DNA of 64,000 nt, from contig JAEZMV010000012.1 of assembly GCA_023414875.1 (NCBI GenBank), positions 124,001 through 188,000 of the forward strand, written 5' to 3'. Within the stretch, counting starts at the first letter, position 1; each line of letters begins with the position of its first letter. The stretch is from Bacillota bacterium (GTDB taxonomy: Bacteria > Bacillota > Clostridia > Lachnospirales > Lachnospiraceae). Under the pieces are notes generated by a model. The model did no database searches, was not told the origin of the DNA, and saw nothing but the letters and a program-made list of their open reading frames with translations. This document shows positions 44,399-52,781 of the stretch, one piece after another. Both the position numbers and the translations under genes were made by a program.

Positions 44399-45256
44399 CT
44401 AATAAAATTCCTTATCATGTGCTTTAAAAAAGTCATAATAGGTGCGTACATTTTCTAGATCTGTCCAGCGTTTTACCGTAACAGGATTCTCATCAAGGTT
44501 ATATATTTTGGCGCCGCGCATAGCAAGCAGAAACGGTGAATGTGTCGAGATAATAAATTGACAACTATAAAATCTGGCGGACTCCTCAAGAAAATCCACT
44601 AGTTCCATTTGGCGCTTAGGAGACAGGCTGTTTTCCGGCTCGTCCAATAAATAAAGTCCACCCTCTCCAATTTTTTCAGTAAAATAAAGAAATGCGCTTT
44701 CTCCATTCGAATATTCTCGAACATTATCAATCAATTCGCTTCTTACAAATCTGGATTGGGTTTTACGTCTGGCGTTATTCACTTTTTTCAACTGCTCATA
44801 ATCTGCCAATGATTTCATCTGAAATTGTGAGTATTTTGCATCCAGATATTCATCAAATAGCTCTTCTCGTTTAGCATCGATTCCTTCGTTCAAGTTACGA
44901 ATGTTCAGCATATAATCAAACACATCATCACTGGTGATAATTCTACTCTTTTCCGGTATGTCCTCCTCCGTATTCATGTTACACAGCTTAACATAATCTG
45001 GAAAAAAATTAGATTTATTATAGATAGAATCACGGTTAATACCTGTCTTCTCTGCAATCACATTCAGTGCTGTAGATTTCCCCGAACCATTCCCTCCATA
45101 CAATATGGTAACCGGCTCAAAATCAAGCCTGTCAAGGTCAGACTTTGATAATATCTTAAATGGATAAAACGAATCATAGCAAGTCCTTTTGATACTCAGA
45201 AAAAAATCAAATTCCATGTCAGCACTTGGGAAAGTAACGCTTTGTAAATAAATCAT
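44399..45256 (-). CDS. AAA-family ATPase (AAA_21/OLD-like)
   Basis: The 285-residue ATPase has a Walker A GGNGSGKST at 54-62, Walker B LYLLDEPENSLSP at about 198-210, and a closing STHSP motif (His-switch type) near 240. Such ABC-like soluble ATPases occur in defence and DNA repair contexts, often with a nuclease or toxin partner; here no such partner gene is seen on either side, so a defence role is not supported. GGAG precedes the ATG. Confidence 0.85.
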   Translation of the reverse strand: MIYLQSVTFPSADMEFDFFLSIKRTCYDSFYPFKILSKSDLDRLDFEPVTILYGGNGSGKSTALNVIAEKTGINRDSIYNKSNFFPDYVKLCNMNTEEDIPEKSRIITSDDVFDYMLNIRNLNEGIDAKREELFDEYLDAKYSQFQMKSLADYEQLKKVNNARRKTQSRFVRSELIDNVREYSNGESAFLYFTEKIGEGGLYLLDEPENSLSPKRQMELVDFLEESARFYSCQFIISTHSPFLLAMRGAKIYNLDENPVTVKRWTDLENVRTYYDFFKAHDKEFY

Positions 45257-45296
45257 TTATTGTTTCTCCTTCGTTATTTAATGCATTAAATATCAT

Positions 45297-45647
45297 TTAT
45301 TCCCTTAATATTTTCTGCATCGCTTTACCTTTCGCTAACTCATCGATTAATTTATCTAAATATCGGATTTTCCGCATTAAATCATCTTCTATTTCTTCCA
45401 CTCGATATCCACAGATGACTCCTTTGATAAGTACCTCCTTCGGATTAATATGAGGTGCCTTTTTAAAAAACGTTTCCACATCTGCTTCTTTCATTAATTG
45501 TTGATGAAAAGTTTGCTCATCATAACCGGTAAGCCAATATATGATTTCATCTACTTCCTTTTTTGTTCTCCCTTTTTTCTCTACTTTTTGAATATAAAGC
45601 GGATATATACTTGAAAAAGGCATAGTAAAAATACGCGGTCTCTCCAT
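45297..45647 (-). CDS. DUF2200 family protein
   Basis: A 116-residue protein whose whole sequence follows the DUF2200 pattern: FSSIYPLYIQKVEKKGRTKKE at the start, EIIYWLTGYD, a central APHINP segment, GVICGYRVEEIED and the invariant closing RYLDKLIDELAKGKAM. The function of the family is unknown. It is all-helical with no membrane segment. AAAGGAG precedes the ATG. It is on the same strand as the AAA gene, 40 bases upstream, and could be cotranscribed with it. Confidence 0.9.
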   Translation of the reverse strand: MERPRIFTMPFSSIYPLYIQKVEKKGRTKKEVDEIIYWLTGYDEQTFHQQLMKEADVETFFKKAPHINPKEVLIKGVICGYRVEEIEDDLMRKIRYLDKLIDELAKGKAMQKILRE

Positions 45648-45751
45648 TTTAAACGCTCCTTTGTTAATATAAATAATTTCAATTCTAAGCCTGATGATAC
45701 AAAGGTTGATGTTTATATTTAGAACTATTAATCTATTACCGTAATTTTGTT

Positions 45752-46117
45752 CTAACTAATTTGATAACCTGCTTCCTCTAATACCGTTAATGCTTTAATA
45801 TAATTTTCTTCTTTTGTCAATATATAATCTGTATTATAGGTTGAAATTGCAAAAATACCAATTTCGTTGTCAGCTAATAATGTTGAAATTCTTGATAAGA
45901 TACCAATGAGGGAAAATTCTAAAACACCTTGTATCCTAAATGCTTTCCAACCATCGTCTCTTTCAATCACATTTGCCGGAACATTTTCCGTAATACAAAC
46001 CAAGGAAATTTCTTCATCGGTTTTACCCAAGAAGCAAAACTCACTATTAAAATCCACTTCTGTTAAATCTACAATCTTACATACCGAAAAGCTATATGAT
46101 ATTTTTTTGATTTCCAT
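45752..46117 (-). CDS. ACT domain protein
   Basis: The 121-residue product has an N-terminal strand pair and a C-terminal ACT domain (about 62-120: VLEFSLIGILSRISTLLADNEIGIFAISTYNTDYILTKEEN in pattern). Stand-alone ACT proteins of this CASTOR/ACT_7-like type bind amino acids or act as small sensors. GGAG precedes the ATG. Its upstream region is an unusual T-rich repeat tract on the plus strand, i.e. an A/G-rich leader in its mRNA. Confidence 0.8.
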   Translation of the reverse strand: MEIKKISYSFSVCKIVDLTEVDFNSEFCFLGKTDEEISLVCITENVPANVIERDDGWKAFRIQGVLEFSLIGILSRISTLLADNEIGIFAISTYNTDYILTKEENYIKALTVLEEAGYQIS

Positions 46118-46136
46118 AGACAGTTCTCCAGTTTCT

Positions 46137-46345
46137 TGCTATATATTTCTATATCTTTGTATCTTTGTATCTTTATATCTTTGTATCTTTGTAACTTTGT
46201 AACTTTGTATCTTTTTATCTGTATATCTTTGTTTCTTTCTATATCTTTATAATCTTTCTGTTTCCTTCGATTTCCTTCAATTTTTTTCTGTATCCTTCTA
46301 TTTCTTTCTGTATCCTTCTGTTTTTTTCTATTTCATCTATTCTTT
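46137..46345. repeat. T-rich short-unit repeat tract upstream of the ACT gene
   Basis: About 200 bases made of degenerate units of 8 bases (TATCTTTG, at least six copies between 46147 and 46235) and then longer units of the TTTCTGTATCCTTC type. One strand is almost pure C/T plus A. It ends about 20 bases before the ACT ATG and is not coding in any frame I can support. Confidence 0.75.
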
Positions 46346-46388
46346 TATAAACTCTCTATTTTTTCCTAAATCACTTACAAATCCTTAT

Positions 46389-46589
46389 TCATGCTTTCTC
46401 GGTTTTGTTCTTTTTATGATCTTTTACTATACTGATAACGCTTGGTACTCCAATGGTACCGATAACGAATACCGGCCCACCGAAATTGCTGATATGATAG
46501 CCTCTCTCCAAGGTATCAATCACATACCAAAGAATGCCGCCTATCATGGACAAAACCAATAGTATCCACTCTCTTTTTCTTGTATTCAT
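46389..46589 (-). CDS. Small two-TM membrane protein, 66 residues
   Basis: A 66-residue protein with two hydrophobic helices (about 8-24 and 36-54) and charged ends (NTRKREW at the start, KDHKKNKTEKA at the end). GGAGG lies 6 bases before the ATG. It is 22 bases downstream of the 77-residue hypothetical gene and probably belongs to the same transcript. Family not recognised. Confidence 0.7.
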   Translation of the reverse strand: MNTRKREWILLVLSMIGGILWYVIDTLERGYHISNFGGPVFVIGTIGVPSVISIVKDHKKNKTEKA

Positions 46590-46611
46590 AAATACCTCCC
46601 ATTTCGTAATT

Positions 46612-46845
46612 CTACGAATAAAGAAAATTTTTGTAATCTATTGAATAAGAAATTTTTCTCTCTGCTTCTTCTACGGAGTTACAATTGTGCACTATAAAAT
46701 ACTTCATACATTCCTTAGTTAAGGCGTCGATTATACCCTCAATACGATATATTTTCTTTTCTGCCAGGTTTATGCCAAGCTCCACATTTTCTTCTAGCGA
46801 CATCATTATTTGCCCCTTTAGAATTGATTTACTCTTCGCTATCAT
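46612..46845 (-). CDS. Hypothetical small cytosolic protein
   Basis: The ATG at 46845 overlaps the stop of the truncated hydrolase gene by one base (TAATG) and follows a GGAG by 5 bases; a second in-frame start at 46806 also has a site (AAGGGG). The product is 77 or 64 residues, helical, with a conserved-looking ECMKYFIVHNC segment, and no membrane segment. I do not recognise it. Translational coupling to the remnant hydrolase frame is possible. Confidence 0.5.
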   Translation of the reverse strand: MIAKSKSILKGQIMMSLEENVELGINLAEKKIYRIEGIIDALTKECMKYFIVHNCNSVEEAERKISYSIDYKNFLYS

Positions 46846-47474
46846 TATAGCTCCATCACGGTTCCGGTGGAGATATAATTCATCTGCTGTCCCATCTCTT
46901 GTTGTAACACTTCATAAGGCTGTATACCGGTGCAGTGGAACGTATAAAATTTACTTCTCTTACTTTTCAAAATCGCTGCCAACTCTTTCAGATATTGAAG
47001 ATGTTTTACATTCTTAACCGATAATTGGAAGATATGAAATCCACTGAATACTGTATTAATATCCTTTCCAGTAATTGATTCTGCCTTTTCCATAATATTT
47101 ACAATTCCTTTATGAGCACAACCGGCAACCAAAATCGCTTCATTTTGTTGGGATATTATTAAGCTCTGTTCATGTTCAAAGGTATCATTCTGATATTTTT
47201 TCCCAACTTTTTGATATAATTTTTTGTTAGTAGTTGATATGTATTTTTGTTCTGTTATGTTGGAGAAAAGCTGCAACTCATCATCAATTTTATAAAAACC
47301 CTTCGTAGAAATCAATCTGTCACATTTCTCTAAGCCCTTGTCCAATCCAACATATACTTTGATTCCAAGAACGCTATAATAATACGGTTCAAATGCATTT
47401 TCTCTGATATATATCTTTGCCTTTTGATTTTTTTCTAGAAATGACTTATTTGCATCACTGGTATAACACTCCAT
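46845..47474 (-). pseudogene. MBL-fold metallo-hydrolase, 5'-truncated
   Basis: The 209-residue frame aligns with the C-terminal two thirds of a metallo-beta-lactamase-fold hydrolase: FLEKNQKAKIYIRENAF, LVAGCAHKGIVNI with the third-ligand His, a FSGFHI segment and a closing FHCTG. The first part, including the HxHxDH metal site that should immediately precede FLEKN, is missing; the 120 bases upstream contain no such motif in any frame, and a stop codon lies directly before the ATG, which has a poor ribosome binding site. Without that motif it cannot bind two metals. A shortened but translated protein remains possible. Confidence 0.65.
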
Positions 47475-47660
47475 TTATATATAGAAAAATATCAAACTTT
47501 TATGTATTATATCATTACTTTCATACAAATTAAAGTATATGACTTCTTTTTAATGGAAAAATGATACAAAAAACCTTTCAAACTAAAACCTTGCTAATAG
47601 AAAACAAGGGGTAATTATATTAATTAAGCAATTTGTACATTGATAATTAAATATAAATAG

Positions 47661-47689
47661 TTGATAGCATTGGAAGAACATGGTATAAA
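47661..47689 (+). promoter_or_regulatory. Promoter of the 2H-type gene
   Basis: TTGATA, 17 bases, TATAAA, about 90 bases upstream of the ATG. Confidence 0.55.
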
Positions 47690-47778
47690 TAATCTATTAG
47701 TTATAAAATTATTTCATTATGTTGTTCGCAAACGTTAGCAACAACGAACTAAGTATTATGAATGTATGGGGGTATATA

Positions 47779-48312
47779 ATGGGTTATGCAATAGTAGGAT
47801 ATTTTGATAAAACTTCAGACGAAAAAATAAGAACATTATGGAAAGCGTTAGCTGATATAGGTGTAGATGATTACCTAACTAATTCAGAGAATAACCCACA
47901 TATTAAATTTGCTATGTTTAATTCAATTAATTTACTGTCAGCACAAAATGAACTTCTTCTTCTTTCAAAAAGACTTGAGAAAATAAAAATCCATTTTAAA
48001 AAATATGGTATATATCCGAGTGATAAACCGTTTCTAACAATTGATATTGCTGATAATAATGAAATTTTAAAATTGCATATAGAGATACAAAATATTTTTA
48101 ATAAGTTTTATGAAGCAGATGCGCGAGGCTATTTTGATATAGGAATTTGGAAGCCTGATTGTCAACTTACCGTGTCGTTTGATAAATCAAAATTAGCAAC
48201 AGCAATGGATTATTTAGTTGATACCAGTATGCCTTTTAATGGAAAATTAGAGAAAATTGGGCTTATTGAATATCATCCTGCAAAACAACTTTTTACATAT
48301 CCTCTGTGTTGA
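47779..48312 (+). CDS. 2H-phosphoesterase-like (LigT/2'-5' RNA ligase superfamily) protein
   Basis: The ATG at 47779 was chosen because GGGGG lies 6 bases before it; upstream in-frame Met codons have none. The 177-residue product has the bilobal plan of LigT-like proteins (YAIVGYFD start, a central FLTIDIADNNE, an end with GLIEYHPA). The two catalytic HxT motifs should read HhT; here they read HIK (in NPHIKFAMF) and QLT (in DCQLTVSF). One His and one Thr remain, so catalysis is doubtful and a binding role is possible. Confidence 0.65.
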   Translation: MGYAIVGYFDKTSDEKIRTLWKALADIGVDDYLTNSENNPHIKFAMFNSINLLSAQNELLLLSKRLEKIKIHFKKYGIYPSDKPFLTIDIADNNEILKLHIEIQNIFNKFYEADARGYFDIGIWKPDCQLTVSFDKSKLATAMDYLVDTSMPFNGKLEKIGLIEYHPAKQLFTYPLC

Positions 48313-48340
48313 TATTACGAGTACATCACACCAAAAAAAT

Positions 48341-48368
48341 AAGAATAGAGAATAAAAACTCTATTCTT
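48341..48368. terminator. Bidirectional terminator
   Basis: AAGAATAGAG pairs with CTCTATTCTT around AATAAAAA, between convergent genes, followed by ATATAG and preceded by a run of A that gives a U tract on the minus strand. Confidence 0.8.
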
Positions 48369-48474
48369 ATATAGTACAAACACTAATTATGATGTACTAA
48401 ACCGTTGGTAGCATGTGCATCAACACAACATTGAATTACGTTCATAAAAATCTAGTAATGAAAGGTTGTTTTAT

Positions 48475-48825
48475 TTATAATTGATCTTTATCAATTGTTT
48501 TTCCGTCTTTCCAGATTCTCTCCAGATTATAAAACAAACGATCTTCTTTTGAGAAGACGTGAACGACTACATCGCCGTAATCAAGTAATATCCAGCTGGC
48601 AGACCTAACTCCCTCGATTCTTTTTGGCTCATAACCGCTTCTACCAAGCTTGTCTGTAACCGAATGAACCAATGCATCTACCTGCGATGCGTTATTACCG
48701 TTAGCAATTATAAAGTAATCGGCAATAATGGATATATCCTTTATTTCGATGATTTGAATATCCTCACCTTTTTTTTCATCTAAAGCTTCATAAGCTAATT
48801 TTACCATCTGTTTTGAAATGTCCAT
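48475..48825 (-). CDS. rsfS: Ribosome silencing factor RsfS
   Basis: The second ATG (48825) is chosen: AAAGGGG lies 7 bases before it but only 1 base before the first ATG at 48831. The 116-residue product shows the RsfS pattern: DISIIADYFIIANG, RSASWILLDYGDVVVHVF and a Glu/Arg tail. RsfS binds L14 on the 50S subunit and blocks joining with 30S when nutrients run low. It is the last gene of the block nadD-yqeK-rsfS, 18 bases after yqeK, and a terminator follows. Confidence 0.94.
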   Translation of the reverse strand: MDISKQMVKLAYEALDEKKGEDIQIIEIKDISIIADYFIIANGNNASQVDALVHSVTDKLGRSGYEPKRIEGVRSASWILLDYGDVVVHVFSKEDRLFYNLERIWKDGKTIDKDQL

Positions 48826-48843
48826 AATCATTCCCCTTTCATT

Positions 48844-49422
48844 CTATTGTAGCTGCAGTACAGTCTTATAATATTCATAAGTATCTACCGTCAAGGTGTC
48901 AATTTCATCTCCGGCAGTTTCTGTTAGATACTTAAGTGTATTTTCTGTTATCATATAAACTGCGGTATCCAAATCCATATAGGCAACCCTTCGTATCTCA
49001 TCTAGTCTGGGAATCGGCCTACGATTGGGTTCTATAAAATCCGCTGTAAAGATAATTTTCTCTAATAATGCCATTGCCGGCCGCCCTGTTGTATGATAGG
49101 TTATGGCCTTTAAGATTTCTTCATCTTCAATGCCAAACCTCTCTCTGGCTATAGCTGCTCCCACCTTTGCATGTAATAGATGAACAGCTGCTTCTTCTGT
49201 TTTAGATACAGGTAGCTGATACACCTTACATGCCTCTAAAAGCTCCTGAGCTGTCAAATTCTTCGCACAATCATGAAGAATTCCTGCAATTCTGGCCTTA
49301 TCGATATCATACCCATAGATTACAGCCAAATCATGAGCCACCTCTTCCACTCCTAAGCTGTGAAGATACCTCTTATCGTCAAGTGTAACCTTTAAGTTGC
49401 TTCTTATAAGTTCCAAATCCAT
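48844..49422 (-). CDS. yqeK: HD-domain phosphohydrolase YqeK (Ap4A hydrolase)
   Basis: The 192-residue protein has the HD-domain ligands HSLGVEEVA, HDCAKN (His-Asp pair near residue 49), HLLHAKVG and a downstream ADFIEPNR typical of YqeK. The family hydrolyses diadenosine tetraphosphate symmetrically to two ADP. Its ATG overlaps the stop of nadD by one base (TAATG), a strong sign of translational coupling. Confidence 0.94.
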   Translation of the reverse strand: MDLELIRSNLKVTLDDKRYLHSLGVEEVAHDLAVIYGYDIDKARIAGILHDCAKNLTAQELLEACKVYQLPVSKTEEAAVHLLHAKVGAAIARERFGIEDEEILKAITYHTTGRPAMALLEKIIFTADFIEPNRRPIPRLDEIRRVAYMDLDTAVYMITENTLKYLTETAGDEIDTLTVDTYEYYKTVLQLQ

Positions 49423-50045
49423 TATCCTGCGTCCTCCGGAGTATCCGAATACAGATTGTACTTATTAATATATTCTATGACTGCTTCGGGTACATAATAA
49501 CGAATCGATTGTTTCGATGCAATTCTCTCTCTAATCACTCCGGATGCAAGCTGTATGGTTGGCATATCAATCTGCATTATTCTGGCATTGAATTTATTTT
49601 CTAAATATGAAGCGTGCTCATTAATTTCTTCCTGATTTGCATTATCACGCCCAGCCACAACTACGATACAAAGATCAAAAATGGTCTGAGGATTCTTCCA
49701 TTTCTCCATCATAAATAGAGAATCGGTCCCTACAATAAAGTAAAACTCTGTATTAGGATAATTCTCCTTCAGAAGAGTTAACGTATCTGCCGTATAGGTA
49801 AATCCTTCACGTTGAAGTTCCATTGTGGATAATTCAAAATGCGGATTATTATAGGTAGCCAATTTAACCATATCTACTCTCTGCTGGTCTGTTACCTCCT
49901 CGGGTTTCGCTTTATGGGGAGGATTTTTAGAGGGCATAAATAGAACTTTATCAAAGCCGATTTGCTCATAAGCATATTCCGCTAAAAACAAATGTCCGAA
50001 ATGAATTGGATTAAAGGTACCACCCATAATACCAATTTTTTTCAT
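49422..50045 (-). CDS. nadD: Nicotinate-nucleotide adenylyltransferase NadD
   Basis: The ATG at 50045 is preceded by GGGAG with 5 bases spacing. The 207-residue product starts with KKIGIMGGTFNPIHFGHL, the nucleotidyltransferase GGTFDPxHxGH-type motif, and ends with SGVIRERIASKQSIRYYVP, the ISxTxxR-type motif (here ASGVIRE). It transfers AMP to nicotinate mononucleotide in NAD synthesis. It lies between yhbY and yqeK with an overlap at its 3' end. Confidence 0.96.
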   Translation of the reverse strand: MKKIGIMGGTFNPIHFGHLFLAEYAYEQIGFDKVLFMPSKNPPHKAKPEEVTDQQRVDMVKLATYNNPHFELSTMELQREGFTYTADTLTLLKENYPNTEFYFIVGTDSLFMMEKWKNPQTIFDLCIVVVAGRDNANQEEINEHASYLENKFNARIMQIDMPTIQLASGVIRERIASKQSIRYYVPEAVIEYINKYNLYSDTPEDAG

Positions 50046-50089
50046 ATTTTCTCCCATTCCGCCGCCAATGGCAGCACAAAAAATAATCC

Positions 50090-50398
50090 CTACTTTTTCG
50101 CTTTTTTCTCTTCCGGAAGGATTATTTTCTTCTTATCCTTGGATTCACGATACAGAACGATTTTTTTACCAATTACCTGTACAATTTCCGAATGAGTACG
50201 TTCCGAAATGGTTCGTGCAATTTCATTCGGATCGTCCATACAGTTTTTCAATACATTTATTTTAATCAGTTCTCTAGCTTCTAATGCCTCTGATACTCCT
50301 TCTGTAATTTCCGGTGTTAAAGAGGATTTTCCGATTTGATATATCGGATCCATTGTCATCGCTAAACCTTTTAAATAAGCTCTTTGCTTTGTTGTCAT
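50090..50398 (-). CDS. yhbY: YhbY/YqeI family ribosome assembly RNA-binding protein
   Basis: The ATG at 50398 follows AGGAG by 7 bases; an earlier Met, 42 bases upstream, would run into the Obg stop. The 102-residue product is one CRM domain: TTKQRAYLKGLAMTMDPIYQIGK, EALEARELIKINVLKN and a GKKIVLYR strand; a Lys-rich tail follows. CRM proteins bind pre-50S rRNA. It lies 42 bases downstream of obg and leads into nadD. Confidence 0.94.
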   Translation of the reverse strand: MTTKQRAYLKGLAMTMDPIYQIGKSSLTPEITEGVSEALEARELIKINVLKNCMDDPNEIARTISERTHSEIVQVIGKKIVLYRESKDKKKIILPEEKKAKK

Positions 50399-50440
50399 CC
50401 GTAAACTCCTTTCAAACTGAGGTGGGTGATTGCTTCGCAA

Positions 50441-51724
50441 CTACTTGTAGTAATCGAATTGCAATCCATACAATCTTACTGTGTCACCATCCTGAATACC
50501 TAGACCTTCTAACTGTTCCAGAATTCCATTCTCTTTTAAGAACTTCTGGAAGAATTCAAAGCCTTTCTCTGATTCAAGATTTGTATAACCAAGCATACGT
50601 TCAATACGTGGACCTTCCACCGCATATAGATGTTCATCTTCCTTCCATACCTCAAACGGTTCATTGGAATTAGCCAAATCTTCAGGGAAGAACTCTCTCT
50701 CAAAAACAATTGGTGCAGTATTAAGCTCTGATAGCATTCCTTTTACATGATACAATAATTCCTTTACGCCTTTACCGCTGACTGCCGATAGAGCAAATAC
50801 CGGAATGCCCTGAGGTTCAAAGGTTTCTCTTAACTGCTTGATAACCTCATCGGCATCCTCTTCCAGCATAACGTCCGTCTTATTCGCTGCTATGACCTGT
50901 GGACGCTTTGCCAGCTCCGGATTATAAGCTGTCAATTCCGAATTGATTAAATTGATATCATCCATTGGATCTCTACCTTCTGTAGACGCTGCATCGACTA
51001 GGTGGATGATTACCTTAGTACGTTCAATATGTCTTAAGAATTCATGTCCTAATCCAAGGCCTTCGGAAGCACCTTCTATCAATCCGGGAATATCTGCTAT
51101 AACAAATCCGCCGCCCTCCAAATCCACAACACCCAAATTTGGAGTTAAGGTTGTAAAATGATAATTTCCTATTTTAGGCTTAGCATTCGTTACTCGGGAT
51201 AAAAAGGTTGATTTACCCACATTCGGAAAGCCCACCAGACCAACATCAGCTATTACCTTAAGTTCCAGGATCACGTCCATTTCCTGAGCTTTCTGTCCGG
51301 GTTGAGCGTACATCGGGGCCTGCATCGTAGCTGTTGCATAATGCTGATTACCTTTTCCGCCCTTACCGCCTTTTAATATAACCTCTCTGTTGTTTCCATG
51401 GGACATATCGGCAACCACTTTACCGGTTTCTTTTTCTTTAATCACAGTACCCGGGGGAACCTTAACAATCAAGTCCTCTCCGTCCTTACCGTGGCATTTC
51501 TTCTTTCTACCGTCTTCCCCGTCCTGTGCACTAAATTTTCGAACAAATCGAAAATCTGTCAGGGTATTTAATCCTTCATCTACTTCAAATATCAAATCTC
51601 CGCCTCTACCGCCGTCACCGCCGTCCGGACCTCCTGCAGGAACAAATATTTCCCTTCGAAAGCTGACATGACCGTCACCGCCCTTACCGGATCTGATATG
51701 AATTTCCGCTCTGTCTGCAAACAT
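50441..51724 (-). CDS. obg: GTPase Obg/CgtA
   Basis: A 427-residue GTPase with the three Obg parts: Gly-rich N-terminal domain (1-158: MFADRAEIHIRSGKGGDGHVSFRRE in pattern), the G domain with GFPNVGKST (about 165-173), DIPGL (about 211-215), NKTD (about 283-286) and SAVSGKG, and a C-terminal OCT domain (about 350-427). It helps late 50S assembly and stress signalling. AGGTGG precedes the ATG. It heads the run obg-yhbY-nadD-yqeK-rsfS. Confidence 0.97.
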   Translation of the reverse strand: MFADRAEIHIRSGKGGDGHVSFRREIFVPAGGPDGGDGGRGGDLIFEVDEGLNTLTDFRFVRKFSAQDGEDGRKKKCHGKDGEDLIVKVPPGTVIKEKETGKVVADMSHGNNREVILKGGKGGKGNQHYATATMQAPMYAQPGQKAQEMDVILELKVIADVGLVGFPNVGKSTFLSRVTNAKPKIGNYHFTTLTPNLGVVDLEGGGFVIADIPGLIEGASEGLGLGHEFLRHIERTKVIIHLVDAASTEGRDPMDDINLINSELTAYNPELAKRPQVIAANKTDVMLEEDADEVIKQLRETFEPQGIPVFALSAVSGKGVKELLYHVKGMLSELNTAPIVFEREFFPEDLANSNEPFEVWKEDEHLYAVEGPRIERMLGYTNLESEKGFEFFQKFLKENGILEQLEGLGIQDGDTVRLYGLQFDYYK

Positions 51725-52053
51725 ATTACCACCTGTTCAATGCATATACGCTAAAATCTCATATATAAAATCGTATCCTACATTGTCCTCTCTTCTAGTG
51801 TTACAATATTACTATCAAAATCTATTATTTCCAAATAACATTATGGTTATTATAAACTGAAATAATGGCGAATACAACCAAAAATCTCAGCCATGGTTTC
51901 ATCATCAATTTATTAAATTAAGAAGTTTTTCTATCATATTAATGACTTTCCATTTATTGTATAAATAAACATTTTATACAAACTCTATACCTAAAAAATA
52001 ACCCCAAATTCTGATCACTCGAGAATTTGGGGTTAATACCGAATGGTTAATTA
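51725..52053. other. Intergenic region between obg and rpmA
   Basis: It holds the rpmA terminator at the right and, presumably, the obg promoter in the AT-rich part near 51750-51950; no clear -35/-10 pair was recognised. So obg is probably transcribed from its own promoter. Confidence 0.45.
51999..52035 (-). terminator. Terminator after rpmA
   Basis: A perfect 14-bp stem, TAACCCCAAATTCT with AGAATTTGGGGTTA, followed on the minus strand by TTTTTAGG. It ends the rplU-prp-rpmA transcript. Confidence 0.9.
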
Positions 52054-52341
52054 TTATTTAGCTTCAATCGGGTAAACACTTGCTTGTTTCTTATCTCTAC
52101 CCTTGCGTTCGAATTTAACAACGCCATCAACTAAAGCAAATAATGTATCGTCGCCACCGCGTCCTACGTTAACTCCGGGATGGATTTTCGTTCCGCGCTG
52201 TCTGTAAAGAATATTTCCTGCAAGAACAAATTGGCCATCTGCTCTTTTTGCACCCAATCTCTTGGATTCGGAATCTCTACCGTTCTTGGTAGAACCAACA
52301 CCCTTTTTATGAGCGAAAAATTGAAGGTTCATCTTTAACAT
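52054..52341 (-). CDS. rpmA: 50S ribosomal protein L27 with Prp-cleaved N-terminus
   Basis: A 95-residue L27: HKKGVGSTKNGRDSESKRLGAKR, GNILYRQRGTKIHPG and VNVGRGGDDTLFALVDG are all typical. The N-terminal extension ends in NLQFFA before HKKG, the Firmicute motif cut by the protease Prp, whose gene is directly upstream. AGGAGG lies 8 bases before the ATG. Confidence 0.98.
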   Translation of the reverse strand: MLKMNLQFFAHKKGVGSTKNGRDSESKRLGAKRADGQFVLAGNILYRQRGTKIHPGVNVGRGGDDTLFALVDGVVKFERKGRDKKQASVYPIEAK

Positions 52342-52439
52342 GTTCTACACCTCCTAAATTCAAATTGCATTCAAAATGAATTAAATATAATGAAAAATCA
52401 TTCCTATCATTCATTTATCATGATACAACTAATCTAAAG

Positions 52440-52772
52440 TTACTGTGATCTAACCTGAGAAAGCTTGATATACTTATCTGTATATTCGTCCGCTATTCCC
52501 TGAAGCCCAAGAGCCAGAGAGCTTAACAACAAATTTGTATTACTTTCCATCGGGGAAATCACATGAAATTCCATAAATCCTTTTTTCTCATTCTGTTCCA
52601 GTCGGAACTTAGCCGAGGTAAAATTCTCAATAGAATTTATTGTATTGATTACTAGGGCTGATACTGCAGCACATACAACATCACTACCATATTCCGAGTA
52701 GTCTGCATGTCCGGACAGTTGAAAGCCGGTAATCAGATTATCTGCATTTTTATAAATGGATACGTTTATCAT
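52440..52772 (-). CDS. prp: Ribosomal-processing cysteine protease Prp
   Basis: The 110-residue product has the catalytic His22 (GHADYSEYG) and Cys34 (DVVCAAVSAL) of Prp/YsxB, the protease that removes the L27 N-terminal extension. It lies between rplU (9-base gap) and rpmA (98 bases), in the usual Firmicute order. AGGAAAA precedes the ATG. The final residues are a short polar tail. Confidence 0.95.
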   Translation of the reverse strand: MINVSIYKNADNLITGFQLSGHADYSEYGSDVVCAAVSALVINTINSIENFTSAKFRLEQNEKKGFMEFHVISPMESNTNLLLSSLALGLQGIADEYTDKYIKLSQVRSQ

Positions 52773-52781
52773 ATCATTTTC

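Noticed and set aside
44399..45647. Anti-phage defence system around the AAA ATPase
   Set aside because: The ATPase is of a type seen in defence loci, but neighbours are DUF2200 and ACT proteins and an unknown soluble protein; no nuclease, toxin or TOPRIM partner is present.
46137..46345. CRISPR array
   Set aside because: Units are only 8 bases, run without spacers and drift; there are no cas genes. It is a simple low-complexity tract.
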